Notes under the pieces: generated by a model
The model's database searches: none
What the model saw: the letters and a program-made list of their open reading frames with translations, nothing else
Told to the model about the DNA's origin: nothing
Translations under genes and position numbers: made by a program
Assembly (NCBI GenBank): GCA_963978895.1
Contig: OZ022241.1
Span: 27,012,073 to 27,076,072 of the forward strand
DNA from: Erpobdella octoculata
Lineage: Eukaryota; Annelida; Clitellata; Hirudinida; Erpobdellidae
DNA length: 64,000 nucleotides
Reading direction: 5' to 3'
Shown: one piece after another, positions 27,868-40,082 of the stretch
Layout: every line of letters begins with the position of its first letter
How positions within the stretch are numbered: position 1 is the stretch's first letter

Positions 27868-29160
27868 ATGAATCAACTTTCACTTAATAAATTATTACGG
27901 CTATTGATGGATGAAATACATTGAAAATTAAGTTGAAACCACAAAAAAGGAAAAAACGACCATATTAAATTAAATCAGCTAAAAAGAACGAAACTCACTT
28001 TGAAATCAAATAAAGTCCGACGAAAGGGGAAATGTTATTTTCCGGGGGAAACTCCTCTTCCCACTCAACAGCAGAGCCTTGGCAGCTGCATAAATTAATA
28101 ATTAAGTGAAAGACAAAAATAAACAAATTACAGAAATATTTAGGGATGTGCTGATCAAAATCACAAAAATATAAAAATAATAGTTATACTAAATAAAATC
28201 AATCCAAATATAACAAATAAACTTAATTTTTTTTACCAATGCTTTTATTAACTCGTCGTCTCTGTTTCTCTGTCTGTCTGTTTCTCTGTCTGTCTGTTTC
28301 TCTGTCTGTTTCAAATCTTGCAATCAATTTTTGAGTCACTTCCTGATGATAGATTTTTTTCAAATTTTGCATACATGCTCAAAATAGAAGACAATGCAAT
28401 ATTCAATTATTAGTTTTACAATAAGTCAATTAATTTAGTTAATTTTAATTAATTTCAATATAATTAGGATATTTCGACTTTAATATAAAATAAAAGAGTA
28501 ATATAAGAAAAAATTGATTGCAAAATTTGTGTTTTAATTACATATAAGAGCATTAGGTTTAAAAATTCGTTTTTAATTTACTTGTTTAATATTTGTTTAA
28601 TAAATAAATAAATATTTGTTAAAAAGAAACAATTGATATTCCAACTAGAGATGTGCTAATAGAAGTAAACGAAGTTATGGAAAAACAATTGTTACTGAAT
28701 ATTACTTAAAATAGTGTAGTTATAAATAAACCATGGTAAAATAAACTTTTAATTTCTTTCTATAAATAAAAACTCCAATCCAGTGTAGCTTTTCATAGTT
28801 ACCAGTCATTGTCACAAACTTCGAGCCGTATAAAGCGACTTAAAAAATGTGTTTTAATTTTAGATTGAGTTACACCATAGCAATTTTTTATTAAGGAGAC
28901 ACAACACCAAATAGATCAGTATGTTGAACACTTTATTAAAGAAAAATAAAATGTCTTAAAAATCAAGTCTTCCTTCATCAAAGAACTAAGAAGCTCTACC
29001 ATTTCTCAAGCCGAGTTAGTAAAGTGACGTCTAATCTCTCCAAGTTGAGCTATTTGATCAATGATGAATATTCATACAATGCGCTACTCTGAGCTGATTG
29101 GCTCGAAGGACTTAGAATGACTTAAGATGACTTATGCAGTCGCTGCCCACACCTGCTTGT
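27868..29160. other. AT-rich spacer without gene
   Basis: Contains a TCTGTCTGTTTC-type microsatellite at about 28257-28312. No ORF, RNA gene or TE terminus was recognised. Confidence 0.45.
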
Positions 29161-29296
29161 GTGACAAAAGGATCGCGTGATATAACCGAGATCTTGTGAT
29201 AATAAGTTTTTTATAATATTTTATTTTATGAACTAAAAATCATTAGTAAAAGATCAACATTTAAAAAATGTAACATGAAAAAATATAAAAAAATGT

Positions 29297-30973
29297 CTAA
29301 AATTTGATGTAAGTCAACTTCCCTCTTACCCAAACTAATTTTCGAATATTAATTTTTTGTTTTAATTCGTCATGTCTTTTCAAAAAAATAACTTCAATGT
29401 CTCGTCCTGATACATTTTTTTTAACGAATTTTTGAATATCTTCAGCCTCTGGAATAAATCGATTGGTAAACTTGTAATATTGTTCATATGCTTCTATCAG
29501 TTGACTGACTATCGTTTGAATTGTTTCAAATTTCCTGCTATAGTCACAATCTAGTGACAAGAGGATCGAGATATAACCGAGATCTGGTGATAATAACGCT
29601 TTCCAGAGAACATCTGTAACAGACAGGGTTATTAGTTGATATATCCAATAGTAACTGGATCTAGAATTTAACATAACTTTAAAAAAAGTTTTGTATTGAC
29701 TGTTTTTTAAGCCAACTTTTGAGAGACTATGCAGTAACCCAAGAAAATGATCGTCAGCAGAGTGTTCAGGAATGTAATAGTAAAGCCCTCTGTGTAGGAG
29801 TTCAACAATGGTTGGAAGATTATTTTTAATAACTGAACAACATTCCCTAGATGACCCAGTAATTAGTTGAATATTCATTGACGAAACATATTTGTGAAAA
29901 ATTAATGGCTTCCAAAAAATCTTTTCTGTGTACTTACCAATCCCATCAGATGTATAAAAGTTTTTTACAATACTGGAGCTTACGTTCAAGGAACTTTGAA
30001 AAAGCATCCAGTTATTATAATACAATCCTAAATACTGGAAACTTCTAGGGTGCGTCCACTCAAGGGGGTTTTTAGCGTCTATAAAAGAAGTACTTATGTC
30101 CAAGTAAACTAAATAAGGTAATTTGTCAATCATTTTGTAAATTAATTGTAGGTTATAATTATCAAGAACTTTGAAGCAATTGTTTTGACTGATATCAAGC
30201 CAAGTTAGATTTGTAAGATTTGATATTGAGTCGACTAGTTCTTTAAAATATTTACCAACCGACGTACCTATAGCTAATTTTTGAAGATTTATGAAACGGG
30301 AAAACTTGCTTATAGTTTTTTTTGCATACCCACAACCATTCAAACTTAAAATTTTTAAATCATTGCAAGGAAACTCAATTTTAAGAATATCGATTAAATC
30401 TTTTTTGGTTTCGAATTTATTTAAACAAGGACAACGCAGAGAAAGTCGAACTAATTTAGGACACAACCACATAGATTTGTCCGTTACCTTTTTATGATAA
30501 CTCGTGATATCGTAACAGACGACTTCTAATTCTAAATCTAGCAGGTTTAAGGACAAAGATGGATTTTTGCAAAAATAGTTAAAAAACTTTCCTGATTGAT
30601 CAAACCTTTTTCTAATTTCGCTAAAAATTGAATTCCCACCAAACGAAATACAAGAAAAATTTCCTTTGTCCAAAATCATTTGTAAAGGCTTATAAAACTT
30701 GTTAATGTCAACTTCTTTAAGTACTATTTCAGGAAAAAAATTAAATTTTAAGAAAACTGCAATTATATACTCGTGATGTAACTCTATTCCAATTTCTCGA
30801 CTTCTTGAAATTAAGATTTTAAAAAGATTTGATGAAAGTTTTACATTGTTTTTAACCTGAAACTGAAGAAATTGCATGTCAGAAGATGCTTCGAGTAAGG
30901 TTGTTTTGAAATTGAATAAGATAAAATCTGTACACGACACTTTTAACGAAAATGAACGCTGACAATGTTTCAT
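29297..30973 (-). CDS. ZER1/ZYG11-like leucine-rich protein, 558 codons, single exon
   Basis: Uninterrupted ORF. An N-terminal segment (residues 8-27, SLKVSCTDFILFNFKTTLLE) resembles the VHL-box start of ZER1. LRR-like strands follow at 172-182, 205-214, 228-236, 252-262 (LTNLTWLDISQNN), 284-294 (LPYLVYLDISTSF) and 311-318 (SFQYLGLYYN). The two LDIS repeats about 32 residues apart followed by a Q-[YF]-LGL strand match the arrangement in ZER1/ZYG11, CUL2 E3 ligase receptors for Gly N-degrons. The C-terminal half is helical and could be armadillo-like, but is shorter than in the family (about 560 against 700-770 residues). An AATAAA lies about 70 nt past the stop (complement of 29222-29227). 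The start is the first Met. The assignment rests on pattern, not alignment. Confidence 0.55.
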   Translation of the reverse strand: MKHCQRSFSLKVSCTDFILFNFKTTLLEASSDMQFLQFQVKNNVKLSSNLFKILISRSREIGIELHHEYIIAVFLKFNFFPEIVLKEVDINKFYKPLQMILDKGNFSCISFGGNSIFSEIRKRFDQSGKFFNYFCKNPSLSLNLLDLELEVVCYDITSYHKKVTDKSMWLCPKLVRLSLRCPCLNKFETKKDLIDILKIEFPCNDLKILSLNGCGYAKKTISKFSRFINLQKLAIGTSVGKYFKELVDSISNLTNLTWLDISQNNCFKVLDNYNLQLIYKMIDKLPYLVYLDISTSFIDAKNPLEWTHPRSFQYLGLYYNNWMLFQSSLNVSSSIVKNFYTSDGIGKYTEKIFWKPLIFHKYVSSMNIQLITGSSRECCSVIKNNLPTIVELLHRGLYYYIPEHSADDHFLGLLHSLSKVGLKNSQYKTFFKVMLNSRSSYYWIYQLITLSVTDVLWKALLSPDLGYISILLSLDCDYSRKFETIQTIVSQLIEAYEQYYKFTNRFIPEAEDIQKFVKKNVSGRDIEVIFLKRHDELKQKINIRKLVWVRGKLTYIKF

Positions 30974-31017
30974 TTCTAATTTTTTTCAGTTTAATTTGAT
31001 AAAATAATTTGAAGACA

Positions 31018-31206
<189 letters not shown>

Positions 31207-31346
31207 AACGTATTTTGGCGGAATTTGTTCTTTCAAACAAGCTCCGTTAGACACGATTGCCCATTTGGCGTTTATCAGTTTGGGCAAAATATTTTAATAT
31301 TTTTTTTAATGTCTGCCATTTTATTTATATATCTACTTGGGCTGAC

Positions 31347-31497
<151 letters not shown>

Positions 31498-31539
31498 ATT
31501 ACCAAGAGCGCTGGAACTACTGGATACATACCGGGATCA

Positions 31540-32409
31540 CACCCTGATTTAAACCGATGCTTCCAAGATTGGAAGCAGAGACGCTGTTGCTGGGTTTGTC
31601 CCTAGATCTAGTTATCGGTTGAGCCTTAGAGTGACGCACGATGTCTCGATCTTTACAGCCAAACTGACAGCGATCAAAAAAGGAGTCGAGTGGATTGCCA
31701 TACCTGACGGTCCAGCCAAGTTGGCGCTATTTACGGACTCGTACAGTTTTGCACTTGCTCTTATAAATAGCGCTAACGCAAACAAATCCCCAATAATTGC
31801 TTCAACCCTAGCGTTAATCGACTCGATTATACGTAAAGGTAGAGAAGTAACTGTGATCTGGGTTCCCAGTCACGTGGGCATTGCCGGAAACGAGGCTGCT
31901 GATCGACTTGCTAAAAGCGCGATCAAGCACGCAGAAGTCGAACTTGGGATCGAGAGAGAACTAGTAGACTTCAAGAGGGTCATCAGGAAAGAGATCATGC
32001 GTGAGTGGCAAAAGAGATAGGATGAGTAATCCCATACTGGTCTATTGAGTCGAAAGTCTCTCAAAAAATCAAGATCGCCACAACGCCCCGGTGCAAGGAA
32101 GTTGCCATTACCAGACTCCGTCTAGGTAAATGCCGACTGAACCATTATTTAAAAATTTTGGACTTGCACGATACGGGTTTGTGTGAGACTTGCAGGAGTC
32201 CGGAAACTGTTGAGAACTGGGTGCTCAACTGCAGGGCAACAGGTCATCCTAGAGCCAAAATGGAAAGAATCTGCAAACGGTTCAAGCAAGAACCCACCCT
32301 GCCAGTCGTCTTAAAGTCTCCACGATGCCAGGACGTCATCTACTCCTGGATCAAGTATCAACATCGCGTTGTGATCAACGACCGGCTATCCAGCCTAATC
32401 CGGGATTGA
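31540..32409 (+). pseudogene. I-group LINE fragment: RNase H domain and C-terminal cysteine motif
   Basis: The RNase H domain starts at [15 protein letters not shown] (about 31545), then FTAKLTAIKKGVEW (about 31650), LFTDSYSFAL (about 31730) and WVPSHVGIAGNEAADRLAKS (about 31860). The second acidic position is Lys in FTAKLTAI, where the family has Glu. A stop is at 32018-32020. In another frame it continues TRLRLGKCRLNHYL and CETCRSPETVENWVLNC (about 32175-32235), a Cys/His motif found after RNase H in I/R1-like LINEs. The upstream reverse transcriptase is absent. Confidence 0.85.
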
Positions 32410-32594
32410 GGATGACAGCAGGACGGCAATCTAGTGACGGTTATGGTAGGAAGAGGAAAAAAGAAGGAAATGAATATTTTAGATTTATATTCTACTGACA
32501 TTTTCTTTTTTCTAAAGTGTTATTATTATTTAGCAATTTCTTTTTGGCTATTCTTATTTTCCTTATTTTTAAAATATTTTAAAATTATCAAAAC

Positions 32595-32813
32595 TGTACT
32601 ACCCAAACCCAACCCGAACCCGACCCGAACCCGAAAGTTTTTAATTTTGAAACCCGGACCCAAACCCGAACCCGAACCAGAACCCCATTTTTGAAAAGTT
32701 GAAAACCCGAACCCGAACCCGGTTTTTGAAAAAATGAAAACCCAAACCCGAAAATTTTAAATTCAAGAACCCGAACCCGAAAAGTCCAAAAAGTCCTACC
32801 CGTGACATCCCTA
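32595..32813 (-). mobile_element. hAT-type right end with CCCGAA sub-terminal repeats
   Basis: The complement starts TAGGGATGTCACGGGTAGGA and continues in CGGGTT repeats; it is the inverted partner of 25253-25440. The flank is ATAATCAT. Confidence 0.65.
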
Positions 32814-32825
32814 ATAATCATAATC

Positions 32826-33210
32826 ATAAATAATGTTTTCGTTGCATCAGTAGACGTCGACTTAAAGTTGCTGCCTCTAAATTTTACTGCCAATTATCTC
32901 ACTGATCTAGAGAACAAAAGAGGATTTACATTTGCTTCTACCAACATGTTTAGATTAATTAAACAAGTTGAGGACGTTATACAATTAGCGGTTCAACGTG
33001 GCAAATTTTTCGTGCACGATGCATTCGAGAATGTCCTGGATTTCAGCTGAAGAATTGCCTTCGGTTGGCTGCGATGAATACCGCATCACTTTCACTACAA
33101 ATATCATTTGTTAAACCGCTTTACACAACTAAGTAAGCTTAAAAATCAAGAGATGTGTGAGGAGAAAAGAAGAAAAAAGAAGGGGTTTGCCAAAATACCA
33201 AAAATGTAAA
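32826..33210 (+). pseudogene. C-terminal fragment of an unidentified transposase-like protein
   Basis: The frame encodes ENKRGFTFASTNMFRLIKQVEDVIQLAVQRG and then HDAFENVLD, a stop near 33048 and, after a frame change, a Lys/Arg-rich end (KNQEMCEEKRRKKKGF). Proteins with P-element/THAP-type C-termini have a similar 'gg-T-s-s..vf+l....E' segment. The family is not certain. AATAAA motifs lie near 33255. Confidence 0.4.
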
Positions 33211-33394
33211 GAGATAGTTTATTGTATACTGTAAATTTTTATATTATATTTTAAATAAATAAATGAAAATGTTAATAAATGCTTTGTTATTTTCTAATTA
33301 TTGTACAATGTTAAATTCTTGTCAAAATAAAGTTTTTTCAATGTAAAAATGAGATTTTAGTCAGCTATACAGCATGTATGCCTTGTTAAGTAGG

Positions 33395-34956
33395 GCCACT
33401 AGTGTTTTAGCGCCACCAAGCGAGAATCTTCGTGATGGTTTCACAAAACTCACGGGAGAGTGCTTTTCTCCTTAAAAGGTAGTGACGGCTGAAAACCAGC
33501 CGTTGAGCTCCGTTGATCACGTCGTTTAGTTTTTTTAGAAAAGAACTGTAAAAACTGGTTTGTACTACTAGGAGAGGCACTAGGGGCAATGCTACCTCTA
33601 GACATGACCGTGTTCAGCGAAGACCACAGAGTGCGACTGGACGCACGCTTTCCTTCAATCTTATCTATCCAGAAAGACGCTCGCTTGGCACGGGAGAGTT
33701 TTCTGTAAGCCGCTCGCTGCTCCCGCGAACGGGAAATGTCTTCGACCAGTTTTGTTTTAAGAGCGACTCTTTTAAACGGCGAGCCCGTTTTTTGGCTTAA
33801 CGGCAGTCATTATCAAACCATGGATCCGGTGTGCGAGAGAGAAGCCGAATTGATTGTTGAGGTATCTGGCTATCAAGCAGAGATGAGAGCACAGTTTCGT
33901 ATAACGTTGCAGCTTCATCAAGATTGTTAACACTGTTGTAGGCAAGTGGGGAGGTTTGAAGAACGTCTAAAAATGTTCTAGACTGAAAGCTCGCTAATTT
34001 CGCCGCAGGGTTGTCTTGTACACAGGGAGCGATTTTATCACCGATGACGTCCAGCAGATGAGCAAGTGATCGGAGAGACCTGTATCGAAGGTTCTGACAT
34101 CAGCGACTGAAATCAAACGTGTAGCTACGATATCAAGGGTCCCTCTCCTGGTGTGGGTCGGCACCTTAACGTGCTGAATGAATCCGTGGTCCTCAAGAAT
34201 ACCCGTAAATGTACGAGTATGCGGGTCGTCCGATCGATCGAGCCTGATGTTCACATCCCCAGAAATAACAACATCATCGTTGAGAACTGCGATTTTGTCG
34301 AGTAGATACGAGAATTCATTGAAGAAAACATAATGAAAGGCCCCGGTCCTGTATAGCACTACGATCGTATACCTGCCCGATTGATGAGTTATTCTGCCTG
34401 TCACATGTTTAAACAACGTGGGCGAAGCACCAAGATGTAACGGCATGAGATGGTACCCTGGAGATGTGACAATGGTGACGCAACCGTGGTGGCAGCGAAG
34501 GGTGTTCTCGTTCGTTCTCGGCCTGGCTCGTTCGACAACTGAAAACTCTTTTGAAAGAAGATTTTTAACGGGCAGAGCGTCTGAATCGTGCCAAGTTTCG
34601 GTTAACGTTAGAATATCGATTGCCAGTAGTTCAAGAAGATCTTCTGTTTTATTGTTTAGAGATCTTATATTAAGCAGTCCAAATGTTGATTTTTTTGTGG
34701 TGGATTAGAGATGGCGTTGCGGCGCACCCGCACCCCGGTCGGCCGAGATCACCCGGCCAGAACGGTTTCCTATGTAATGACGAAATTTGGTAGTGCCAAA
34801 ACATAGCAGACGGAGTTTGCGTAGTGTAGAGATTGTACAAACGCTAGAACAGAGAGAAGCATTGTTGAGTGACAACAGTTTTTCACGAGTCAACGGGACT
34901 ACAGGCTTTGGTAGTGAAAAAGAATTGGCCAGCTGGCCGGATAAGTAGCTAGACAT
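33395..34956 (-). pseudogene. L2-type LINE 5' half (start of ORF2 and endonuclease)
   Basis: Right to left: MSSYLSGQLANSF (34956), NIRSLNNKTEDLLELL (about 34685), TLTETW (about 34610), VISGDVNIRL (about 34265), THTRRGTLDIVATR (about 34160) and SDHLLICW (about 34050), then linker with RAAYRKLSRAKRASFW (about 33720) to about 33395. An in-frame stop is near 33994 and others occur in the linker. The reverse transcriptase is absent (3'-truncated). A HelA Helitron begins 5 bp beyond its start codon. Confidence 0.87.
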
Positions 34957-34961
34957 TATCT

Positions 34962-35632
34962 TCTATATATATAAAAATGAATGTTTGTATGTATATATGT
35001 ATATATGTATATATGTATATATGTATATATGTATATATTCATGTCCTTTATGCATTCCTACACCATTCTTCCGATCGTAATGAAATTTTCACACAACCTT
35101 GAGAGTCAAGGGGAATCAAATATAGAAAAAAAATTTGAAATCCGTCACAAAATGAGCGGAGCGGAGCGGAGCGGGTGAGCGAGCGGGAACTATATATATA
35201 TGTATGTGCGTATGTATGCGTGTATGTGCATGTATGTGTGTCTGTGTTTATGTATGTATTTATGTATGTATGTATGTATGTATGTATGTATGTATGTATG
35301 TATGTATGTATGTATGTATGTATGTATGTATGTATGTATGTATGTATGTATGTATGTATGTATGTATGTATGTATGTATGTATGTATGTATGTATGTATG
35401 TATGTATGTATGTATGTATGTATGTATGTATGTATGTATGTATGTATGTATGTATGTATGTATGTATGTATGTATGTATGTATGTATGTATGTATGTATG
35501 TATGTATGTATGTATGTATGTATGTATGTATGTATGTGTTTTTTACAATATTTCGGCACTTAACGCTCATTCAAAGTATGAATGTGTGTGTATGTATCTA
35601 TGTAGGTATGTATGTATGTATGTATGTATGTA

Positions 35633-35669
<37 letters not shown>

Positions 35670-36318
35670 ATGTATGTATGTATGTATGTATGTATGTATG
35701 TATGTATGTATGTATGTATGTATGTATGTATGTATGTATGTATGTATGTATGTATGTATGTATGTATGTATGTATGTATGTATGTATGTATGTATGTATG
35801 TATGTATGTATGTATGTATGTATGTATGTATGTATGTATGTATGTATGTATGTATGTATGTATGTATGTATGTATGTATGTATGTATGTATGTATGTATG
35901 TATGTATGTATGTATGTATGTATGTATGTATGTATGTATGTATGTATGTATGTATGTATGTATGTATGTATGTATGTATGTATGTATGTATGTATGTATG
36001 TATGTATGTAGAATCGGATCTAGGGAGGGAACTGAGAGCGAAAAAATGAGCGGGAAAGCGACAGGGAACGGATAACGACCTGGAGCGGGAACGCAAGCGG
36101 GAAGGAAACGGGAGCGAAAAGAAACGTATTAGGTAAACCTCTAAAAACCCCGGGCAATATGTATGTATGTATGTATGTCCTTTATGCATTGCTACACCAT
36201 TCATCCGATCGTAATTAAATTTTCACACAACTTTGAGAGTCAAGGGGAATCAAATATAGAGAAAAAAATTTGAAATCCGTCTCAAAATGAGCGGAGTGGA
36301 ACGGGTGAGCGAGCGGGG

Positions 36319-36387
<69 letters not shown>

Positions 36388-36798
36388 CATACATAAATGA
36401 GCGGAAACGGGAAGCCAACTGAGAGCGAAAGATCGAGCGGGAAAGGGAACGCGACCGAGAAAGCAACCGGGAACGGGAAAGCAACCGGGAGCGGAAAAGC
36501 GACCGAGAGAGGAAAAGTGACCGGGAGCGGGAAAGCAACCCCGAGCGGGAAATCGACCGGGAGCGGGAAAAAACCGGAAACGGGAAAGCGTCTGGGAGCG
36601 GAAAAACGACCTGGAGCAAAAAACAGACCGGGAACGGGAAAGCGACCGGGAGGAAAAACCGACCAAAAACGGGAGAGCAAGCAGAAACGGGAAAGCGACC
36701 GGGAGCGGGAAAACAAGCGGGGAAGGAAACGGGAGCGAGAGAGACAAGCATTATAAAACCCTTTAAAAACCCCGGGCAACGCCGGGTACCTCCGCTAG
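34962..36798 (+). mobile_element. Helitron HelA, composite of two copies
   Basis: The 5' end is TCTATATATATAAAAATGAA (34962). The HelA unique 5' region follows (35035-35190), then a long TATG array. A truncated 3' end (CCCCGGGCAA, about 36150) is followed by a second 5' unique region (36175-36315), a TA array, the 18 bp minisatellite (36400-36730) and a complete 3' end, hairpin plus CTAG at 36795-36798. Non-coding; Met/Tyr/Val/Cys-repeat ORFs are microsatellite translations. Confidence 0.75.
35250..36008. repeat. (TATG)n arrays inside HelA
   Basis: Two long TATG arrays (about 35250-35537 and 35650-36008) flank a short unique segment with CACTTAACGCTCATTCAAAG. Confidence 0.97.
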
Positions 36799-37135
36799 TA
36801 ATAATAATAAAACAGGCTTTGAGAACGAATAACTCAAGAAGAAGAAACGCAACTTTCAAAATCAAAATCAAAACCTTACAACAGCTTCACAATGAGTTAG
36901 ATCTTTAGAAATGATAATGATAATGATAATGATAATGATAATGATAATGATAATGATAATGATAATGATAATGATAATGATAATGATAATGATAATGATA
37001 ATGATAATGATAATGATAATGATAATGATAATGATAATGATAATGATAATGATAATGATAATGATAATGATAATGATAATGATAATGATAATGATAATGA
37101 TAATGATAATGATAATGATAATGATAATGATAATG
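35563..37135 (+). repeat. Tandem segmental duplication, unit 1
   Basis: From ACGCTCATTCAAAGTATGAA through a TATG array, HelA parts, a unique 100 bp flank (36800-36905) and a GATAAT array (36911-37134). The same order restarts at 37136 with near-identical unique sequence, so the period is 1573 bp here. Example differences: GAGCGGGAAAG/GAGCGGAAAAG and array lengths. Confidence 0.93.
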
Positions 37136-37215
37136 ACGCTCATTCAAAGTATGAATGTGTGTATGTATCTATGTAGGTATGTATGTATGTATGTATGTAT
37201 GTATGTATGTATGTA

Positions 37216-37252
<37 letters not shown>

Positions 37253-37717
37253 ATGTATGTATGTATGTATGTATGTATGTATGTATGTATGTATGTATGT
37301 ATGTATGTATGTATGTATGTATGTATGTATGTATGTATGTATGTATGTATGTATGTATGTATGTATGTATGTATGTATGTATGTATGTATGTATGTATGT
37401 ATGTATGTAGAATCGGATCTAGGGAGGGAACTGAGAGCGAAAAAATGAGCGGAAAAGCGACAGGGAACGGATAACGACCTGGAGCGGGAACGCAAGCGGG
37501 AAGGAAACGGGAACGAAAAGAAACGTATTAGGTAAACCTCTAAAAACCCCGGGCAATATGTATGTATGTATGTATGTCCTTTATGCATTGCTACACCATT
37601 CATCCGATCGTAATTAAATTTTCACACAACTTTGAGAGTCAAGGGGAATCAAATATAGAGAAAAAAATTTGAAATCCGTCTCAAAATGAGCGGAGTGGAA
37701 CGGGTGAGCGAGCGGGG

Positions 37718-37770
<53 letters not shown>

Positions 37771-38463
37771 CATACATAAATGAGCGGAAACGGGAAGCCA
37801 ACTGAGAGCGAAAGATCGAGCGGGAAAGGGAACGCGACCGAGAAAGCAACCGGGAACGGGAAAGCAACCGGGAGCGGAAAAGCGACCGAGAGAGGAAAAG
37901 TGACCGGGAGCGGGAAAACAACCCGGAGCGGGAAATCGACCGGGAGCGGGAAAAAACCGGAAACGGGAAAGCGTCTGGGAGCGGAAAAACGACCTGGAGC
38001 AAAAAACAGACCGGGAACGGGAAAGCGACCGGGAGGAAAAACCGACCAAAAACGGGAGAGCAAGCAGAAACGGGAAAGCGACCGGGAGCGGGAAAACAAG
38101 CGGGGAAGGAAACGGGAGCGAGAGAGACAAGCATTAGAAAACCCTTTAAAAACCCCGGGCAACGCCGGGTACCTCCGCTAGTAATAATAATAAAACAGGC
38201 TTTGAGAACGAATAACTCAAGAAGAAGAAACGCAACTTTCAAAATCAAAATCAAAACCTTACAACAGCTTCACAATGAGTTAGATCTTTAGAAATGATAA
38301 TGATAATGATAATGATAATGATAATGATAATGATAATGATAATGATAATGATAATGATAATGATAATGATAATGATAATGATAATGATAACGATAACGAT
38401 AACGATAACGATAACGATAACGATAACGATAACGATAACGATAACGATAACGATAACGATAAC
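37136..38463 (+). repeat. Tandem segmental duplication, unit 2
   Basis: Second copy of the 35563-37135 unit with shorter arrays (TATG 37237-37407). The HelA 3' CTAG is at 38178-38181. The GATAAT array (38294-38388) turns into GATAAC (38389-38463). It is cut at 38463 by a Gypsy LTR element. Confidence 0.93.
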
Positions 38464-38552
38464 TGTTATATCTTTATTATTCTAATTAAATGGTAATAAT
38501 ATAATCTACCTAAGTGGTTGCTAACACTTACTAGATCTTTCTGGTTATAATA

Positions 38553-39807
38553 TCCCCTACTATAAAAGCGCAATGATGTATTATGTATGTATGTCACCCG
38601 ATTAGCATCTGCAGGTCTGAAAAAACTCACGTTGATAGATTATGAGACGCTGAACACGGTTTGTTAGGGCACTTTTTTGTTAAAATGTTTAAATAAAAAG
38701 TTATTAGCCGCGGCGGATATATATAATGCATCGTACGTCATCTTTCAATATAAACAAGTTGAAAATAAATAAATCTTCGAAGTAGAAAGCCGGCGGGTTT
38801 TTCCCAATTATAAATATATAAAAATATAAATTATTCCAATATTTTAATTATTAATAATATTATTAATAAAGAAAATTAACTAATTTGCTAATATTATTCC
38901 TATTATTGGAAAGTTCTACGCTTTGCGGATACATTTAATGAAATTATTATTAACGACATTTTACTATTTTGCAATTATTATTCCTCTTATTTTAAATATT
39001 AATAATATTATTATTTACGAAAATTAAATAATTTAGATTAATTTCCTATTATTGGAAAGTTCGACGCATTGCGGATATATTTAATGAAATTATTATTAAC
39101 GACAATTTACTATTTTACAATTATTATTCCTTTAATCTTAATTTTTATTTTTAAAGAAAATTAACTAATTTGATAATATTATTCCTATTATTGGAAAGTT
39201 CGATGCTTTGCGGATATATTTTGAGCATACGTCATAACTCAATATAAACAAGTTGAAAATAATTAAATCGCCGAAGTACGCCGGCGGGTTTTCCCCACAT
39301 TGAGCGTACGTAATCAAACAATATAATTAATATTAACAACAAATCACTAATTTACAATTAATATTCCTCTTAATTAAATTATTAATAATATTATTGTTAA
39401 CGAAAATTAACTAATTTGCTAATATTATTTCTATTATTGGAAAGTTCTACGCTTTGCGGATACATTTAATGAAAATATTATTTTTTTTCTATACTAGCCA
39501 TTACAGTAAGTTTCTTTTTCGTAGGCTTTTTTTCCGATACCATTCAATAAATATTGTGTTTTTCGTAGGCTGTTATTTCCAAAAACATCCAATATAGGTT
39601 TTTTCGTAGGCGGCTTTTTCGCTTTTTTTCACTATAACCCAATAAATATGGGTTTTTTCGTAGGCTGTTTTTTCCAATATCACCCATTAAAGGTTTTTTT
39701 TGTAGGCAGATTTTCTAAAATCTTCCAATCAAAGAGAAGACCATTCCAAAACGTGTTCAAGTAAAAAATCATCAGCTACTGGCTAAAATAGTCACACGCT
39801 TCGCTTG
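38553..39807 (+). mobile_element. Helitron-like insertion inside the left LTR
   Basis: 1255 bp between A and T of the LTR (no duplication). It begins TCCCCTACTATAAAAGCG and ends CACGCTTCGCTTG. It holds tandem blocks: CTATTATTGGAAAGTTC...GCGGATA, four times (about 38905, 39050, 39185, 39433); AACAAGTTGAAAATAA...GCCGGCGGG, twice (38753, 39250); and TTTTTCGTAGGCTG, five times (39520-39710). The A|T site and 5' TC fit a Helitron, but the 3' CTTG is not canonical. Confidence 0.6.
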
Positions 39808-39879
39808 TCTTAATATAAATTTGTTTGTTCATGATATGATTAAGAAGGAAATAGAATAAAAACTCATATATATATATAT

Positions 39880-39958
<79 letters not shown>

Positions 39959-40082
39959 CATTTATATATATACATTTATACAAACATATATATATATATA
40001 TAACACCTCCCCCTCTTTATAGAAAATCTTATGATTTCCTACTGGGGTCCAGTACTATCCATTTTGGAGGGTTGCAATAAAG

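Noticed and set aside
35175..36204. Long ORFs of repeated Met-Tyr-Val-Cys or Tyr-Ile-His-Thr
   Set aside because: Direct translation of the TATG array in several frames; no gene.
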